Positions 10,314-19,263 are shown, counted from the first letter of the stretch. The stretch is DNA of 64,000 nt from Bacillota bacterium (GCA_021828865.1 JAJZCW010000002.1:1-64000); one strand, 5' to 3'. Made by a program: numbers and translations. Notes: generated from the letters alone by a model not told the origin.

Positions 10314-11309
10314 TCAATTGTTGCGCGTGCGGTGAAAATGGTGATATGCGGCATCAGTGGCTTCACGCCCCCGTGCGGTTCGACGAATTAGCCCCGTTTG
10401 GAGTAAATATGGCTCGTACACATCTTCCAGCGTCCCCGAATCTTCTCCAATGCTAGCCGAAAGCGTATCAAGCCCCACAGGTCCACCGCCAAACTTGTCA
10501 ATCAGCGTCAAAAGCAGCCGATGGTCGAGCTCATCGAGACCATACGCGTCGACTTTCATCCGCTCAAGTGCTATGGAGGCTAATGCCTCATCGATTCCCC
10601 CGTCACCAGTCACCTGAGCAAAATCCCTCACTCGCCGCAGCAAGCGATTGGCCACCCGCGGCGTACCCCGTGATCGGCGGGCAATTTCAAACGCCCCGTG
10701 CTGATCCAGTGACACGCCGAGAATCACCGCAGAACGCGTCACAATTCGTTCCAGGTCTTCGACAGGAAAGTAATTTAAATGGAAAATAACACCAAAACGA
10801 TCCCTTAGAGGTGCGGACAGAAGCCCCGCCCTCGTCGTCGCCCCCACTAGTGTGAACGGCGGCAAGTCGAGGCGAAGCGACCTCGCGCTTGGCCCTTTGC
10901 CTAGCATGATATCAACCGCAAAATCCTCCATTGCAGGATACAACACTTCTTCGACCGTTTTGGGCAGGCGATGGATTTCATCGATAAAGAGCACATCGCC
11001 CTCATTTAAATTCGTGACTAACGCCGCAAGATCCCCTGCGCGTTCGATGGCAGGCCCTGAGGTCACGCGGATGTTCACCCCGAGTTCATTCGCGATAATA
11101 TGAGCAAGTGATGTCTTGCCAAGTCCCGGCGGTCCGTAAAAAAGCACGTGATCCAGCGCCTCTTTTCGCATTTTTGCCGCGTCAATGTAAATTCTCAGGT
11201 TATCTTTGAGTTCATTTTGGCCAATGTACTCATTTAAAAAACGGGGTCGCAGCGATTCCTCTTTCTGATCGTCCCCCACCACGGTGGCTGAAACAATTCG
11301 TTCATGCAC
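10314..11309 (-). CDS. ruvB: Holliday junction branch migration DNA helicase RuvB
   Basis: 331 residues. Hexameric AAA+ motor that drives branch migration with RuvA. Walker A GPPGLGKT is at 59-66, Walker [11 protein letters not shown] near 105-114, sensor 1 GATTRAG follows, and the C-terminal winged helix contains [17 protein letters not shown]. It is 16 bp downstream of ruvA. Confidence 0.98.
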   Translation of the reverse strand: MHERIVSATVVGDDQKEESLRPRFLNEYIGQNELKDNLRIYIDAAKMRKEALDHVLFYGPPGLGKTSLAHIIANELGVNIRVTSGPAIERAGDLAALVTNLNEGDVLFIDEIHRLPKTVEEVLYPAMEDFAVDIMLGKGPSARSLRLDLPPFTLVGATTRAGLLSAPLRDRFGVIFHLNYFPVEDLERIVTRSAVILGVSLDQHGAFEIARRSRGTPRVANRLLRRVRDFAQVTGDGGIDEALASIALERMKVDAYGLDELDHRLLLTLIDKFGGGPVGLDTLSASIGEDSGTLEDVYEPYLLQTGLIRRTARGREATDAAYHHFHRTRNN

Positions 11310-11325
11310 CTGACTCCCCTCCCCT

Positions 11326-11937
11326 CTAACGGCTCAGGGCCTGAAGCGCCCGCCTAATCCCCTCATTCACGCCAAGGGCCGCAAGCTCCGGCGCAAGCTC
11401 TGCGAGCACCGGTGCTACTTCGCGCTCGCCAAACCCGAGCTGGAACAGTGCCTCTTCTATATCAACCAGCGGGCCACTACGCAAAGATCCCACTTTGCCC
11501 ATTTCGCCTGATTTGGAAGAAGTAGTGGCAAGGTCCCAATTTTCCAAGCTGCCTTTGAGCTCGAGCACAATCCTTGAAGCTGTTTTTGCGCCCACTCCCT
11601 GCACCTTGGAGAGTTTTTTTACATCCGCTTCCGCAATGGCGCGTACCAGTTCATCCACGGAAAAATAGCTAAGCACCTGCAGGGCAAGCTTTGGCCCTAC
11701 GCCACTTGCATTCTGCAATTTAACGAATAATATCCGTTCCTCTTTGGTAGCAAAGCCATACAGCACCTGCGCGTCTTCACGAACTACGAGATGGGTGAAA
11801 AGCCGTAACCGCTCCTCTTCTAGTGCCTCTTGCAGCAAAGCCTTGATCACGTGTACCCGATATCCCACTCCGCCTACCATCAGCACCAGCGCGTCCTCTT
11901 CTCGCTCAATCACGCTGCCCTCCAAGATGGCAATCAC
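11326..11937 (-). CDS. ruvA: Holliday junction branch migration protein RuvA
   Basis: 203 residues, the usual family length. The open frame runs 36 codons further upstream, but RuvA proteins begin at the OB-fold strand seen here as VIAILEGSV, so the GTG at 11937 is chosen. Two helix-hairpin-helix motifs ([15 protein letters not shown] and [16 protein letters not shown]) bind the junction backbone. The C-terminal domain that contacts RuvB follows a Ser/Gly linker. It lies between ruvC and ruvB. Confidence 0.95.
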   Translation of the reverse strand: MIAILEGSVIEREEDALVLMVGGVGYRVHVIKALLQEALEEERLRLFTHLVVREDAQVLYGFATKEERILFVKLQNASGVGPKLALQVLSYFSVDELVRAIAEADVKKLSKVQGVGAKTASRIVLELKGSLENWDLATTSSKSGEMGKVGSLRSGPLVDIEEALFQLGFGEREVAPVLAELAPELAALGVNEGIRRALQALSR

Positions 11938-11968
11938 CGGTTGCCCCACCCCACTTCCGTCAATGACA

Positions 11969-12463
11969 TCACCGTTTTGGAATCCTCGACTCAAATGCTC
12001 CTGCCTGCGCATGGGCAATGGCAATTGCCAAAGCATCTGCCGCATCGTCAGGTTTGGGGATCGTCGATAACCCCAATAACACTTTTACCATTTCCTGCAC
12101 TTGTTTTTTTTCTGCCCGGCCATACCCCACCACGGCTTGCTTGACCTGGATCGGCGTATAGGAAACCTGGGGAATGCCTGCCATCTCTGCCGCCAGCACC
12201 ACTACCCCGCGTGCTTCCGAAGCCTTAAAGGCAGTGGTGACGTTGCGATTGAAAAAAAGCTGCTCCACCGCCATCACGTCTGGATGGTATTTTTCGATGA
12301 TTTCTTGCACAGCAGTAAAAATATCGTGAAGCCTTCTGCCCATATCGTCCGTTGGCAGTGTTTCTATGCAACCGTATTCCAGCGCCTTCTGCCGTCCTGT
12401 AACCGCATCGATCACGCCGTATCCCGTTCGGCCAAATCCGGGATCGATTCCAAGCACCCGCAT
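11969..12463 (-). CDS. ruvC: Crossover junction endodeoxyribonuclease RuvC
   Basis: 164 residues. The junction resolvase has its acidic residues in MRVLGIDPG (Asp), VMAVEQLFF (Glu) and DDAADALAIA (Asp pair). The ATG at 12463 gives the standard start; a GTG and an ATG further upstream (12484, 12478) are possible. B. subtilis and many Bacillus lack ruvC and use RecU; here the complete yebC-ruvC-ruvA-ruvB order is kept. Confidence 0.94.
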   Translation of the reverse strand: MRVLGIDPGFGRTGYGVIDAVTGRQKALEYGCIETLPTDDMGRRLHDIFTAVQEIIEKYHPDVMAVEQLFFNRNVTTAFKASEARGVVVLAAEMAGIPQVSYTPIQVKQAVVGYGRAEKKQVQEMVKVLLGLSTIPKPDDAADALAIAIAHAQAGAFESRIPKR

Positions 12464-12485
12464 GGAAGCCACCCGCATTCCCACC

Positions 12486-13220
12486 TTACTGCTCGGTTAT
12501 CACCGCATTGGTATAAAGATTTTGTACGTCATCATGTTCTTCCAATTTTTCCAAAAGGCTTGCCACCAGTTCCGCCTCTTCCCCAGCGACCTCTACCGTA
12601 TTTGACGGCACATAGGCAAGTGATACCGATTCCACAGGAAGCCCCTGTTCAACGAGCAATTTTTCCACCACAGAGAGATTTTCCGGTTCAGAGTAAATGT
12701 AGCACTCCTCGTCCTCCATTACCGCATCGTCCGCTCCCGCTTCGAGTGCGGCGAGCAGCAGGTCATCCTCGTTTAACGCCAATTTTTCCACATCCAGCGA
12801 TACTTGGCCAACGCGCTTAAACATCCAAGCCACGCAGCCCGACTCACCAAGACTTCCCCCATGCTTGGAAAAAAGATGGCGAATGTCAGCCGCTGTCCGG
12901 TTACGATTATCCGACGAAATTTCGAGCATGATCGCCGTTCCAGCAGGACCGTACCCCTCATACAAAAAATCTTCAAAGTGAACGCCTTCCAGCGTCCCTG
13001 TCGCCTTGCCCAGCGTGCGCGCTATCGTGTCTCCCGGTACACTCGCTTCTTTCGCTTTCTCTATCGCCATCTTGAGCGCGTAGTTCGTGTCTGGATTGCC
13101 ACCACCGCGCTTGGCGGCAGCATAAATATTGCGACATAGCTTGGTGATCAATTGTGCCCTAGAGGCATCCTGCTTGCCCTTTCGATGGGCGATGTTTTTC
13201 CACTTTGAATGTCCTGACAA
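12486..13220 (-). CDS. yebC: YebC/PmpR family protein
   Basis: 244 residues, starting with TTG at 13220 in front of SGHSKWKNIAHRKGKQDA; GGAGGAAAGAAA just upstream fixes this start, although the frame is open further back. The family was described as a DNA-binding regulator, and more recent work gives YebC-type proteins a role in translation of proline-rich stretches. The acidic second and third domains are intact. Confidence 0.95.
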   Translation of the reverse strand: MSGHSKWKNIAHRKGKQDASRAQLITKLCRNIYAAAKRGGGNPDTNYALKMAIEKAKEASVPGDTIARTLGKATGTLEGVHFEDFLYEGYGPAGTAIMLEISSDNRNRTAADIRHLFSKHGGSLGESGCVAWMFKRVGQVSLDVEKLALNEDDLLLAALEAGADDAVMEDEECYIYSEPENLSVVEKLLVEQGLPVESVSLAYVPSNTVEVAGEEAELVASLLEKLEEHDDVQNLYTNAVITEQ

Positions 13221-13237
13221 TTTCTTTCCTCCTAGCT

Positions 13238-14086
13238 TTACATGCCCCAATCCCGTGGATAACGAAAATCAATGCCAATCGTTCGACTAGACACCTTTGC
13301 GATGAGCGGCAGTCTTCTTTTGTACTGATTCTGCATCATGCGTTTGGCGATTGTGCGAACGAGGTCTTCCCGAAATCCTGCCTGCACCACTTCTTCCGGG
13401 GAAAAACGGTCGTCTACGAGCAGATGCAAAATGACATCCGCTTCATCATAGGTAAACCCAAGCTCCCCCTCATCCGTCTGTGATTCCCAAAGATCCGCAG
13501 ATGGTGGCTTAGTTAGAATGCTTTGTGGCACGCCAAGCTGGGAGGCCACTTTGCGAATCTGCGTTTTGTATAAGTCCCCGATCGGATTGATCGCAGAGGC
13601 GAGGTCCCCGTGTTGCGTACCGTACCCCAGCAACAATTCCGTCTTATTGCTGGTTCCGAGCGGAAGTGCCCGATAAATCACTGAGTGATCATAGATAATG
13701 GTCATCCGCTCGCGCGCCATTTTGTTGCCTCTTCGAAGCGGAGACGCTTCCTCCTGATTCGCAAAATACGCGTCAATCTGCGGTGTAATGTCGACCACTT
13801 TTGCCTCAAGTCCAAGCGCGCTCACCACTTTTTGCGCGTCTTCAAGGCTCGCAGGACTGCTTGTCTTATACGGCATGATGAGCGGATGAATGCGGTCTTT
13901 GCCAAACGCCTCGACAGCAAGATACGCCACTACCGCAGAATCGATGCCGCCTGAGAGGCCAAATACCACATCTTGAAACCCTGCTTTCTCCGTCTCCTCA
14001 CGTAAAAACGCGACGAGCACCGGGAGGGCGTGGCTAATGCTTTGATCCAAATACAAAAGGACATCTTCCAGATGGTTGATTCCCAT
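13238..14086 (-). CDS. nadE: NAD+ synthetase, synthetase domain only
   Basis: 282 residues. It joins deamido-NAD, ATP and ammonia to NAD. The PP-loop LSGGIDSAV is at 44-52, and the C-terminal LPLIAKVSSRTIGIDFRYPR is typical. There is no N-terminal glutaminase domain, so on its own it is the ammonia-using form. The ATG at 14086 has GGGGAGGTAA upstream and follows the stop of the amidase gene by 7 bp. That neighbour looks like the missing glutaminase domain as a separate protein. Confidence 0.95.
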   Translation of the reverse strand: MGINHLEDVLLYLDQSISHALPVLVAFLREETEKAGFQDVVFGLSGGIDSAVVAYLAVEAFGKDRIHPLIMPYKTSSPASLEDAQKVVSALGLEAKVVDITPQIDAYFANQEEASPLRRGNKMARERMTIIYDHSVIYRALPLGTSNKTELLLGYGTQHGDLASAINPIGDLYKTQIRKVASQLGVPQSILTKPPSADLWESQTDEGELGFTYDEADVILHLLVDDRFSPEEVVQAGFREDLVRTIAKRMMQNQYKRRLPLIAKVSSRTIGIDFRYPRDWGM

Positions 14087-14093
14087 CGACAGG

Positions 14094-14942
14094 TTACCTC
14101 CCCAGTATGCGCTCGAGTTCACGAAGCGTCAGATGCGGGTCTTCATCCCGTAAAAACGGGGAGCGGTAGCGCTCTTTTCGAAGCAAATCCAGGTCAATAT
14201 CCACCGCCAGCAACTGCGCATCCATGGAATCTGTCGAGGCGACCAGTTCCCCATCTGGACCTGCTACTGCCGAGTGGCCAAAAAAGAACACGCCATCTTC
14301 AAACCCCACGCGATTAACAAACACAAAGTAACTCGTAAAAAGCTGGGCATATGTACGAATCAATCGGTGCCAAAAGTGCTGCGATCCGGTATTCGGGTCG
14401 CCGCTCAGCGCCCTACCTGGTCCTGCCGCAGGGATGATCACCACATCGACCCCCGCAATCGATAGCAAATATGGCACAGACGGGTGCCAGGCGTCCTCAC
14501 AAATGGCCATCCCCATCTGTGCACCAAGTCCGGAAGCAAATGAATTCAATGCCTTCCCACGGGCAAAGTGGCGATTTTCCTCAAACATCCCATAAGTAGG
14601 CAGATACAATTTTCGGTGAACATGTACTACTTGCCCTTTTGAAGCGTAAACCGCCGCCACATAAAAGCGATGGTCGGGACTCTCCTCAATAAAACTAAAC
14701 ACCACGTCCACTTTACGACTGGCTGCTACCATCTTCAAAATGTCCGGGTGATCTAGCTGTCGAGCCACCTCCAGCGTTAGATCCTTCAGGTAATAACCAG
14801 TAAGTCCTAATTCCGGAAACACCAATAATTGTATCCCCAGCTTTTCTGCCTCATTGACATTCTCCAGATGAAGGTCAAGATTTCGCGAGACATCGCCAAG
14901 CGCGGGCCGAACTTGTCCTAATCCAATTCGAAGCTCTTTCAA
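14094..14942 (-). CDS. Nitrilase-superfamily amidohydrolase, likely glutaminase partner of NadE
   Basis: 282 residues from a TTG at 14942 with GGGAGGATGACG upstream. The catalytic triad of the carbon-nitrogen hydrolase family is clear: E44 (FPELGLTGY), K111 (HRKLYLPTYG) and C148 (AICEDAWHPS). Those motif contexts closely resemble the N-terminal glutaminase domain of glutamine-dependent NAD synthetases. With nadE starting 7 bp downstream, it probably feeds ammonia to NadE; this is inference. A general omega-amidase is the alternative. Confidence 0.85.
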   Translation of the reverse strand: MKELRIGLGQVRPALGDVSRNLDLHLENVNEAEKLGIQLLVFPELGLTGYYLKDLTLEVARQLDHPDILKMVAASRKVDVVFSFIEESPDHRFYVAAVYASKGQVVHVHRKLYLPTYGMFEENRHFARGKALNSFASGLGAQMGMAICEDAWHPSVPYLLSIAGVDVVIIPAAGPGRALSGDPNTGSQHFWHRLIRTYAQLFTSYFVFVNRVGFEDGVFFFGHSAVAGPDGELVASTDSMDAQLLAVDIDLDLLRKERYRSPFLRDEDPHLTLRELERILGR

Positions 14943-14984
14943 ACGTCATCCTCCCGTACCAACTCATCTATGCCATAGAGTATA

Positions 14985-15947
14985 TCATGGAATGGCGAGT
15001 AACCGCTCCTCCTCAAGGGTGCGCACATAACGGATGCGCGTTCCAAGTCGCGCCCTTGCGCGTTCATTTTTCACTCCGCGCAGATCCGCAATTTCGCGCA
15101 AAAGGAGTGAGGGAAACGTCCGGATCAAGGCAAGTGCCTGCTTTTGACGGGAGGATAAAGGCGATATTTTTTCGTATTCCCTGATCATTTCCGCCTCCCA
15201 GCCCCTAGGCGGCAATGCGCGATAAGCCACATGGTCAAATAGTTGAAAAAGATCATACACCGGACTGTCCATTCCCGCCAGGTCAAAATCAATCAATGAG
15301 GCAGGGCTTCCTCTTGAGATGAGGATGTTGTGAGGGGCAAGATCGCGGTGGCAGAGCGTTCCGCCGTTTTTATCTTCCAAAAAAAAATCTTCCCACTTGG
15401 GTGTAGACAATACTTGTAGCGCTCTGACCGCACGCTCCCGCCAATCATTCCAGTCCTTTCTCGACATACCGATCAAGTTTCCCACCGCCACCGCATCAGA
15501 TGCCTTTTGCAATCGTCCGGCCATCTTGTGAAGCACAGTGGTATCCGGATACAACTCTTTCGGAATTTTGATGCGCAACCGATGAAGCCTTGCGATAGCC
15601 TGAACGGCAACCATTCTTTCCCTGCGATCGCGAAAATCAGCGTGTCTTCCTTTGACCCACGCCTCCATGGTGACCGGATCGCCTTCCCAAGCAAAAATAG
15701 GCTCCCCATCGACGGTTTTGCGGTAGGACTTTACCAGTCCGTGATGGGACAGCGACTCTTTGACTTGAACTACACCAAGCAAATGGCGATAGCTCATCCC
15801 CTTGTCAGGGTGATATCGCTTGCAGATGAATCTGCCCTGGTCAGTTAACACGCCAACCACACTTCGCATAGGTACCAGCGCTCTCACCTGAAACCCGTAC
15901 GCCATTCCCAATTCTTCCGCCGCTACGCTTGTCAACCAAGTTTCCAT
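14985..15947 (-). CDS. CotS-like spore coat kinase-fold protein
   Basis: 320 residues of the aminoglycoside phosphotransferase (APH) fold. The catalytic loop LCHRDLAPHN and the metal-binding IDFDLAG are intact, so it could be an active kinase. CotS/YutH-type proteins of this fold are coat components. The LysM coat protein gene directly upstream supports this reading. The ATG at 15947 has GAGGGG seven bases upstream; the frame is open for 38 more codons but these overlap the neighbour. Substrate unknown. Confidence 0.82.
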   Translation of the reverse strand: METWLTSVAAEELGMAYGFQVRALVPMRSVVGVLTDQGRFICKRYHPDKGMSYRHLLGVVQVKESLSHHGLVKSYRKTVDGEPIFAWEGDPVTMEAWVKGRHADFRDRRERMVAVQAIARLHRLRIKIPKELYPDTTVLHKMAGRLQKASDAVAVGNLIGMSRKDWNDWRERAVRALQVLSTPKWEDFFLEDKNGGTLCHRDLAPHNILISRGSPASLIDFDLAGMDSPVYDLFQLFDHVAYRALPPRGWEAEMIREYEKISPLSSRQKQALALIRTFPSLLLREIADLRGVKNERARARLGTRIRYVRTLEEERLLAIP

Positions 15948-16018
15948 CCATAATCCCCTCAATGCGCAAATATTGCGGCAGGTGTGGATGATTCCTTCAC
16001 CTGCCGCGAGGTGCAAGA

Positions 16019-16894
16019 TCAACTGGATGACTCCTTGAACCACTTGGATTCCATCTTCCATCCTGACGAGCTCTCAGTGCCGTATTCATAGAAAGGCTTA
16101 TAACCGCCAATGTGGGAAGGAGGCACAAAGGGATTGGTCACATCCCCGAGCGGCGGCCCCTGTATGATGACACCAGGAGGCAGCGTGGGGTCATAACAAA
16201 ATGTGACATAGCCCGGCGGCTTTTTCTTCTTGACGAGTTCAGTGACTTCTTCCTGAATGTACAGTTTGGCCACAGAAGGCTGATGATGGTGATGATAATG
16301 CGCCGGCTTTGGCATTTTTGGCGGCATGGGCTCAAATGGCTTTGGCTCATAGTATTTTGGCGCCTCATAAACCGGTGGATTGATTTGATTGATATTGAGA
16401 TCTGCATTGATCTGAGTAGGTGGAGAAATATTAATGAGCGGCTGCGGTGGTGGCGGATAGGCAGCAGACGGAGCCTGATACGCAGGCGGTGCATAATATG
16501 GCTTTGATGGTGCTGGTTTTTTGGTCACACCAGGACGCCGCCCCGGCACGTTGATCACCTGACCTGGCATGATCATGTTGGGATCGCTGAGATGAGGGTT
16601 GGCTGCGATCAAATCGGCATGGGGTACGCCATACCGTTTGGAAAGTTTCCACAGAGAATCCCCGCTTTTTACGGTGTATTGCCAAGTGGGCCCCGCATAG
16701 CCTCCAGTTGGAGCCGCTCCCATCATCGTTGCTCCCATCGGAGTGCCCGTCGGCAAATACAGCACATCCCCGATGTTCAGGACATTCGGATCTGCGATGT
16801 GGGGATTTGCCGCAATCATAGACGAAAGTGGAATGCCAAGACGGTTGGCTATTTTCCACATGGTGTCGCTACTTTTAACATAATATTCTTGCAA
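16019..16894 (-). CDS. LysM-repeat spore coat/cortex protein, SafA-like
   Basis: 291 residues from a TTG at 16894 with GGGGAGGTCG upstream. Two LysM domains lie at about 3-47 and 70-114 (YTVKSGDSLWKLSKRYGVP); these bind peptidoglycan. The rest is Pro/Tyr/Ala-rich low-complexity sequence with a histidine cluster near residue 200 (HYHHHHQP). There is no signal peptide, as expected for a mother-cell coat protein. SafA organises the inner coat in B. subtilis. The cotS-like gene follows. Confidence 0.85.
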   Translation of the reverse strand: MQEYYVKSSDTMWKIANRLGIPLSSMIAANPHIADPNVLNIGDVLYLPTGTPMGATMMGAAPTGGYAGPTWQYTVKSGDSLWKLSKRYGVPHADLIAANPHLSDPNMIMPGQVINVPGRRPGVTKKPAPSKPYYAPPAYQAPSAAYPPPPQPLINISPPTQINADLNINQINPPVYEAPKYYEPKPFEPMPPKMPKPAHYHHHHQPSVAKLYIQEEVTELVKKKKPPGYVTFCYDPTLPPGVIIQGPPLGDVTNPFVPPSHIGGYKPFYEYGTESSSGWKMESKWFKESSS

Positions 16895-16928
16895 AGTCTA
16901 TCGACCTCCCCGGTCAAATGTCTTTAGC

Positions 16929-16936
16929 AATATATG
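16929..16936 (-). promoter_or_regulatory. Possible sigma-E -10 box of the safA-like gene
   Basis: The minus strand reads CATATATT, which fits the sporulation sigma-E -10 consensus (CATAYAHT), about 40 bases before the start. No good -35 was found at the expected distance. B. subtilis safA is under sigma-E. Confidence 0.35.
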
Positions 16937-16985
16937 CAAGGGTAGGCAAATTGACAGGGAAATCGTGAAATTTGGGCGGGCAAAC

Positions 16986-17082
16986 GACAAAACTAAAGAG
17001 AACTTCCTTTTCCTCGCTTTGCGTGTGGGGGTGAGATGACGCAGAGAAAGGACAAGAAGTTCTCTTTAGAAAACATAGTTGT
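16986..17082 (-). ncRNA. Putative small RNA with long stem and C-rich apical loop
   Basis: A perfect promoter (17089-17117) is followed on the minus strand by ~97 nt that fold into one long hairpin. The base is a perfect 14-bp stem (CTAAAGAGAACTTC at 17069-17056 with GAAGTTCTCTTTAG at 17006-16993). Upper pairing of TTTCTC with GAGGAAA and TGCGT with ACGCA follows. The apical loop holds a run of five C. TTTTGT follows the stem, so the hairpin may also terminate. No ORF with a ribosome binding site is seen. It could instead be a long leader hairpin of the safA-like gene. Confidence 0.55.
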
Positions 17083-17088
17083 GAGGAC

Positions 17089-17117
17089 ATTATAGAGGTT
17101 TCGACTAATTCTGTCAA
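17089..17117 (-). promoter_or_regulatory. Consensus sigma-A promoter upstream of the hairpin RNA
   Basis: TTGACA (17117-17112), a 17-bp spacer, then TATAAT (17094-17089): a perfect match to the housekeeping consensus, located between pheA and the safA-like gene. Confidence 0.8.
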
Positions 17118-17126
17118 ATTCAACTC

Positions 17127-18002
17127 CTATTCAAGTAGAAAACAGGGATATGATCCAATATTTTTCATAGAAAATCCTTTGATGGCTTGCACTCTTTCCA
17201 GTGCCTCTTTGGTTCCTAGATCATGCGGATCCCCGATAAGGTCAATGTAAAAATGATAGCTGCCAAGCCCCTTACGTGTAGGCCTCGACTCTAGCTTGCT
17301 CAAGTTGACGTCATATTCCGCAAATACTCGCAGCACTTCGTACAGCGCTCCAGGATGGTCATCCCCTAATGCGAGTAAAATCGAGGTTTTTTCAGAGGTA
17401 TTTTGTTGAGACGATAACACTTCTGGATAAAGGGAAACTATGCGGTCCGCCTTGCAAACCAACGCAAACCGGGTTTCGTTTCCGGTGGTATCCTGTGCGT
17501 CACTAATCAGCACATCAAGCTCGATATCCCTTCCAGAATCGAGACTGCCAATCGCAACGTTCGCAGGACTTTTTTCCTTGGCGACAAACTGCACCGCTCC
17601 TGCAGTGCTGTCGTAATCCACATGTTCCGCATGGGGAAAATGCTGATATAATGTGTTTCTGCATTGGGCGAGCGCCTGAGGATGAGAATAGACTCTTTCC
17701 ACCTTCTCAAAGTCTGTCCCTTTCAGGCCATACACCATATGGCGAATCGGCAACACCACTTCTGCGCAGATGAGAAGTGGCGAGGTGGCAAGCCTGTCTA
17801 GTGTGACGAGCACGGAACCTTCCAGTGAATTTTCTAGCGGCACCACCCCCATCTGCACACGACCCGATTCGACATCGTCAAGCACATGTGAAATAGAAGC
17901 AATTGGTTGTATTTCGATAGGTTTTTCTGACTCGATTTTATCCATAAAAAAGCGTGCGGCCGTTTCCGAATACGTGCCGCGCGGTCCAAGATAGCCTAAC
18001 AT
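17127..18002 (-). CDS. pheA: Prephenate dehydratase
   Basis: 291 residues. It converts prephenate to phenylpyruvate for phenylalanine synthesis. The catalytic DSTAGAVQF motif is near residue 150, and a C-terminal ACT domain with SKLESRPTRKGLG supplies feedback binding of phenylalanine. The N-terminus LGYLGPRGTYSETAA is typical. ATG at 18002 has GAGAGGGAG upstream. No chorismate mutase domain is fused. Confidence 0.96.
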   Translation of the reverse strand: MLGYLGPRGTYSETAARFFMDKIESEKPIEIQPIASISHVLDDVESGRVQMGVVPLENSLEGSVLVTLDRLATSPLLICAEVVLPIRHMVYGLKGTDFEKVERVYSHPQALAQCRNTLYQHFPHAEHVDYDSTAGAVQFVAKEKSPANVAIGSLDSGRDIELDVLISDAQDTTGNETRFALVCKADRIVSLYPEVLSSQQNTSEKTSILLALGDDHPGALYEVLRVFAEYDVNLSKLESRPTRKGLGSYHFYIDLIGDPHDLGTKEALERVQAIKGFSMKNIGSYPCFLLE

Positions 18003-18029
18003 TTTTCTCCCTCTCTATCCTCTCATCAC

Positions 18030-18446
18030 TTACTCCATGCTTTTCCGTTCCACTTGCATCGAACCATCAGGTTTAAATTCTACTGTATAGGAAAATTCCC
18101 CGGGAGGTTCCATTTGGCTTTCTTCTTCAGACAACCAAAGAACCGTGGAGCCATCATCCTCGGCTCCGACATCCAGCACCGTTTTGACGTCCCCAAGGGT
18201 GCCGGCGATCACCGCTTCTTCTACTGCTAACGCATCGGCGAGGTCCGCAGCATAGGTTCTCGCCGCTTCAATGATGGGCGAATAATCAGAGGAATTGACC
18301 ATCACTGAGTCAAGCTGGATGGTGCCCGTCAGCACATCTCCTTCGCGATAGATAAAATATGCATCGCCCACCCACTCATCTTCTCGAAAAATCGTGATCA
18401 TTTCGCCGCCTTCTGTGCGCATTTCCGGTCGCAAACGTATCTCCAT
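18030..18446 (-). CDS. Conserved-looking acidic protein of unknown function
   Basis: 138 residues from the ATG at 18446 with AAGGAGGAG nine bases upstream. I do not recognise the family. It has no signal peptide or membrane segment, is strongly acidic, and reads as mostly beta-strand (MITIFREDEWVGDAYFIYR, TVLWLSEEE, YTVEFKPDGSMQV). It lies between yunB and pheA on the same strand, so it is probably expressed with one of them. Good ribosome binding site and codon structure support a real gene. Confidence 0.7.
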   Translation of the reverse strand: MEIRLRPEMRTEGGEMITIFREDEWVGDAYFIYREGDVLTGTIQLDSVMVNSSDYSPIIEAARTYAADLADALAVEEAVIAGTLGDVKTVLDVGAEDDGSTVLWLSEEESQMEPPGEFSYTVEFKPDGSMQVERKSME

Positions 18447-18499
18447 AGCCCACTCCTCCTTCAAGGGTAGTATGGACTAATCGGAACCATGCCAAGCTG

Positions 18500-19195
18500 T
18501 TAATGACTGCTTGACGTCCCTACATTTAACGCCTGTCGGTAGGCGGAAAGCCCATCTCCGACCACCCGTGGCACGGAGCCGACAAGTACCATGTACGCAA
18601 TGGGAACGGTCGATGACACTTTCACTGGTTCTGTCACGAAAGGCACCACCACTCCGACCTGCGCCACGACACTCAAATTGAGAATGTGGACCGTCTGGTT
18701 GATACCTGCCGATTTCACTTCCGGTACCACATGACTTTCCACCGAGCCAAGCGGTACGATTCGCACCGGGATTGAAGGGCCGTACATAGCAAAGAGTGTA
18801 CTTCCCATCGTCTGAAATGCGGGAATATAGAGCACCCTACGCCCAAGCTGGATCAATTCATTTTGCACTTCCGAAGTGGTGACGCTCTCAATGTTTGCCA
18901 CCTTGGAAAGGTCAAAATGCGCGCTGACAATTTGACCGGAATGGTCATGATCGATCACGATCAATTGGGAAAAATCCTTGGACTTTGCCAGACGCTTGTA
19001 AAGCATATCGGTAATGGCCTGTGAAGCCATTTGTCTGGAAACCCCCACCGCCATGCCCATGATCTGCGGTCGCAACTGATGATCCAGGTAATGGATGAAT
19101 ACGCCGAACAGCCAGCCGAAAAGTGCTAGCGTCCCCCATATCACCCAGCTTTTTTTTACGATCAACCCTTGTGATCGCTTGGGCTTGAACCTCAT
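18500..19195 (-). CDS. yunB: Sporulation protein YunB
   Basis: 231 residues: one N-terminal membrane helix (VIWGTLALFGWLFGVFIH) and an extracytoplasmic domain with the family's GVSRQMASQAITDM and EVKSAGINQTVHILNL segments. B. subtilis yunB belongs to the sigma-E regulon and its loss impairs sporulation; the mechanism is unknown. The ATG at 19195 is eight bases after GGAG and is preferred over the GTG at 19201. Confidence 0.9.
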   Translation of the reverse strand: MRFKPKRSQGLIVKKSWVIWGTLALFGWLFGVFIHYLDHQLRPQIMGMAVGVSRQMASQAITDMLYKRLAKSKDFSQLIVIDHDHSGQIVSAHFDLSKVANIESVTTSEVQNELIQLGRRVLYIPAFQTMGSTLFAMYGPSIPVRIVPLGSVESHVVPEVKSAGINQTVHILNLSVVAQVGVVVPFVTEPVKVSSTVPIAYMVLVGSVPRVVGDGLSAYRQALNVGTSSSH

Positions 19196-19229
19196 TTTCA
19201 CCGCTCCACATCACGTCACGTTATACCTG

Positions 19230-19237
19230 AGTGTATG
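19230..19237 (-). promoter_or_regulatory. Possible sigma-E -10 box of yunB
   Basis: The minus strand carries CATACACT, a full match to the sigma-E -10 consensus, about 35 bases before the yunB start. A -35 is not obvious, so this is a candidate only. Confidence 0.4.
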
Positions 19238-19263
19238 CGAAGTAGTTGTTGAGCTTGTCTTAG

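Noticed and set aside
12101-12820. 239-codon open frame on the plus strand
   Set aside because: Antisense to ruvC and yebC, both clearly real; low-complexity Pro/His-rich translation.
16914-17123. 69-codon open frame on the minus strand over the hairpin RNA
   Set aside because: No ribosome binding site, includes the promoter itself, and cuts through the hairpin arms.
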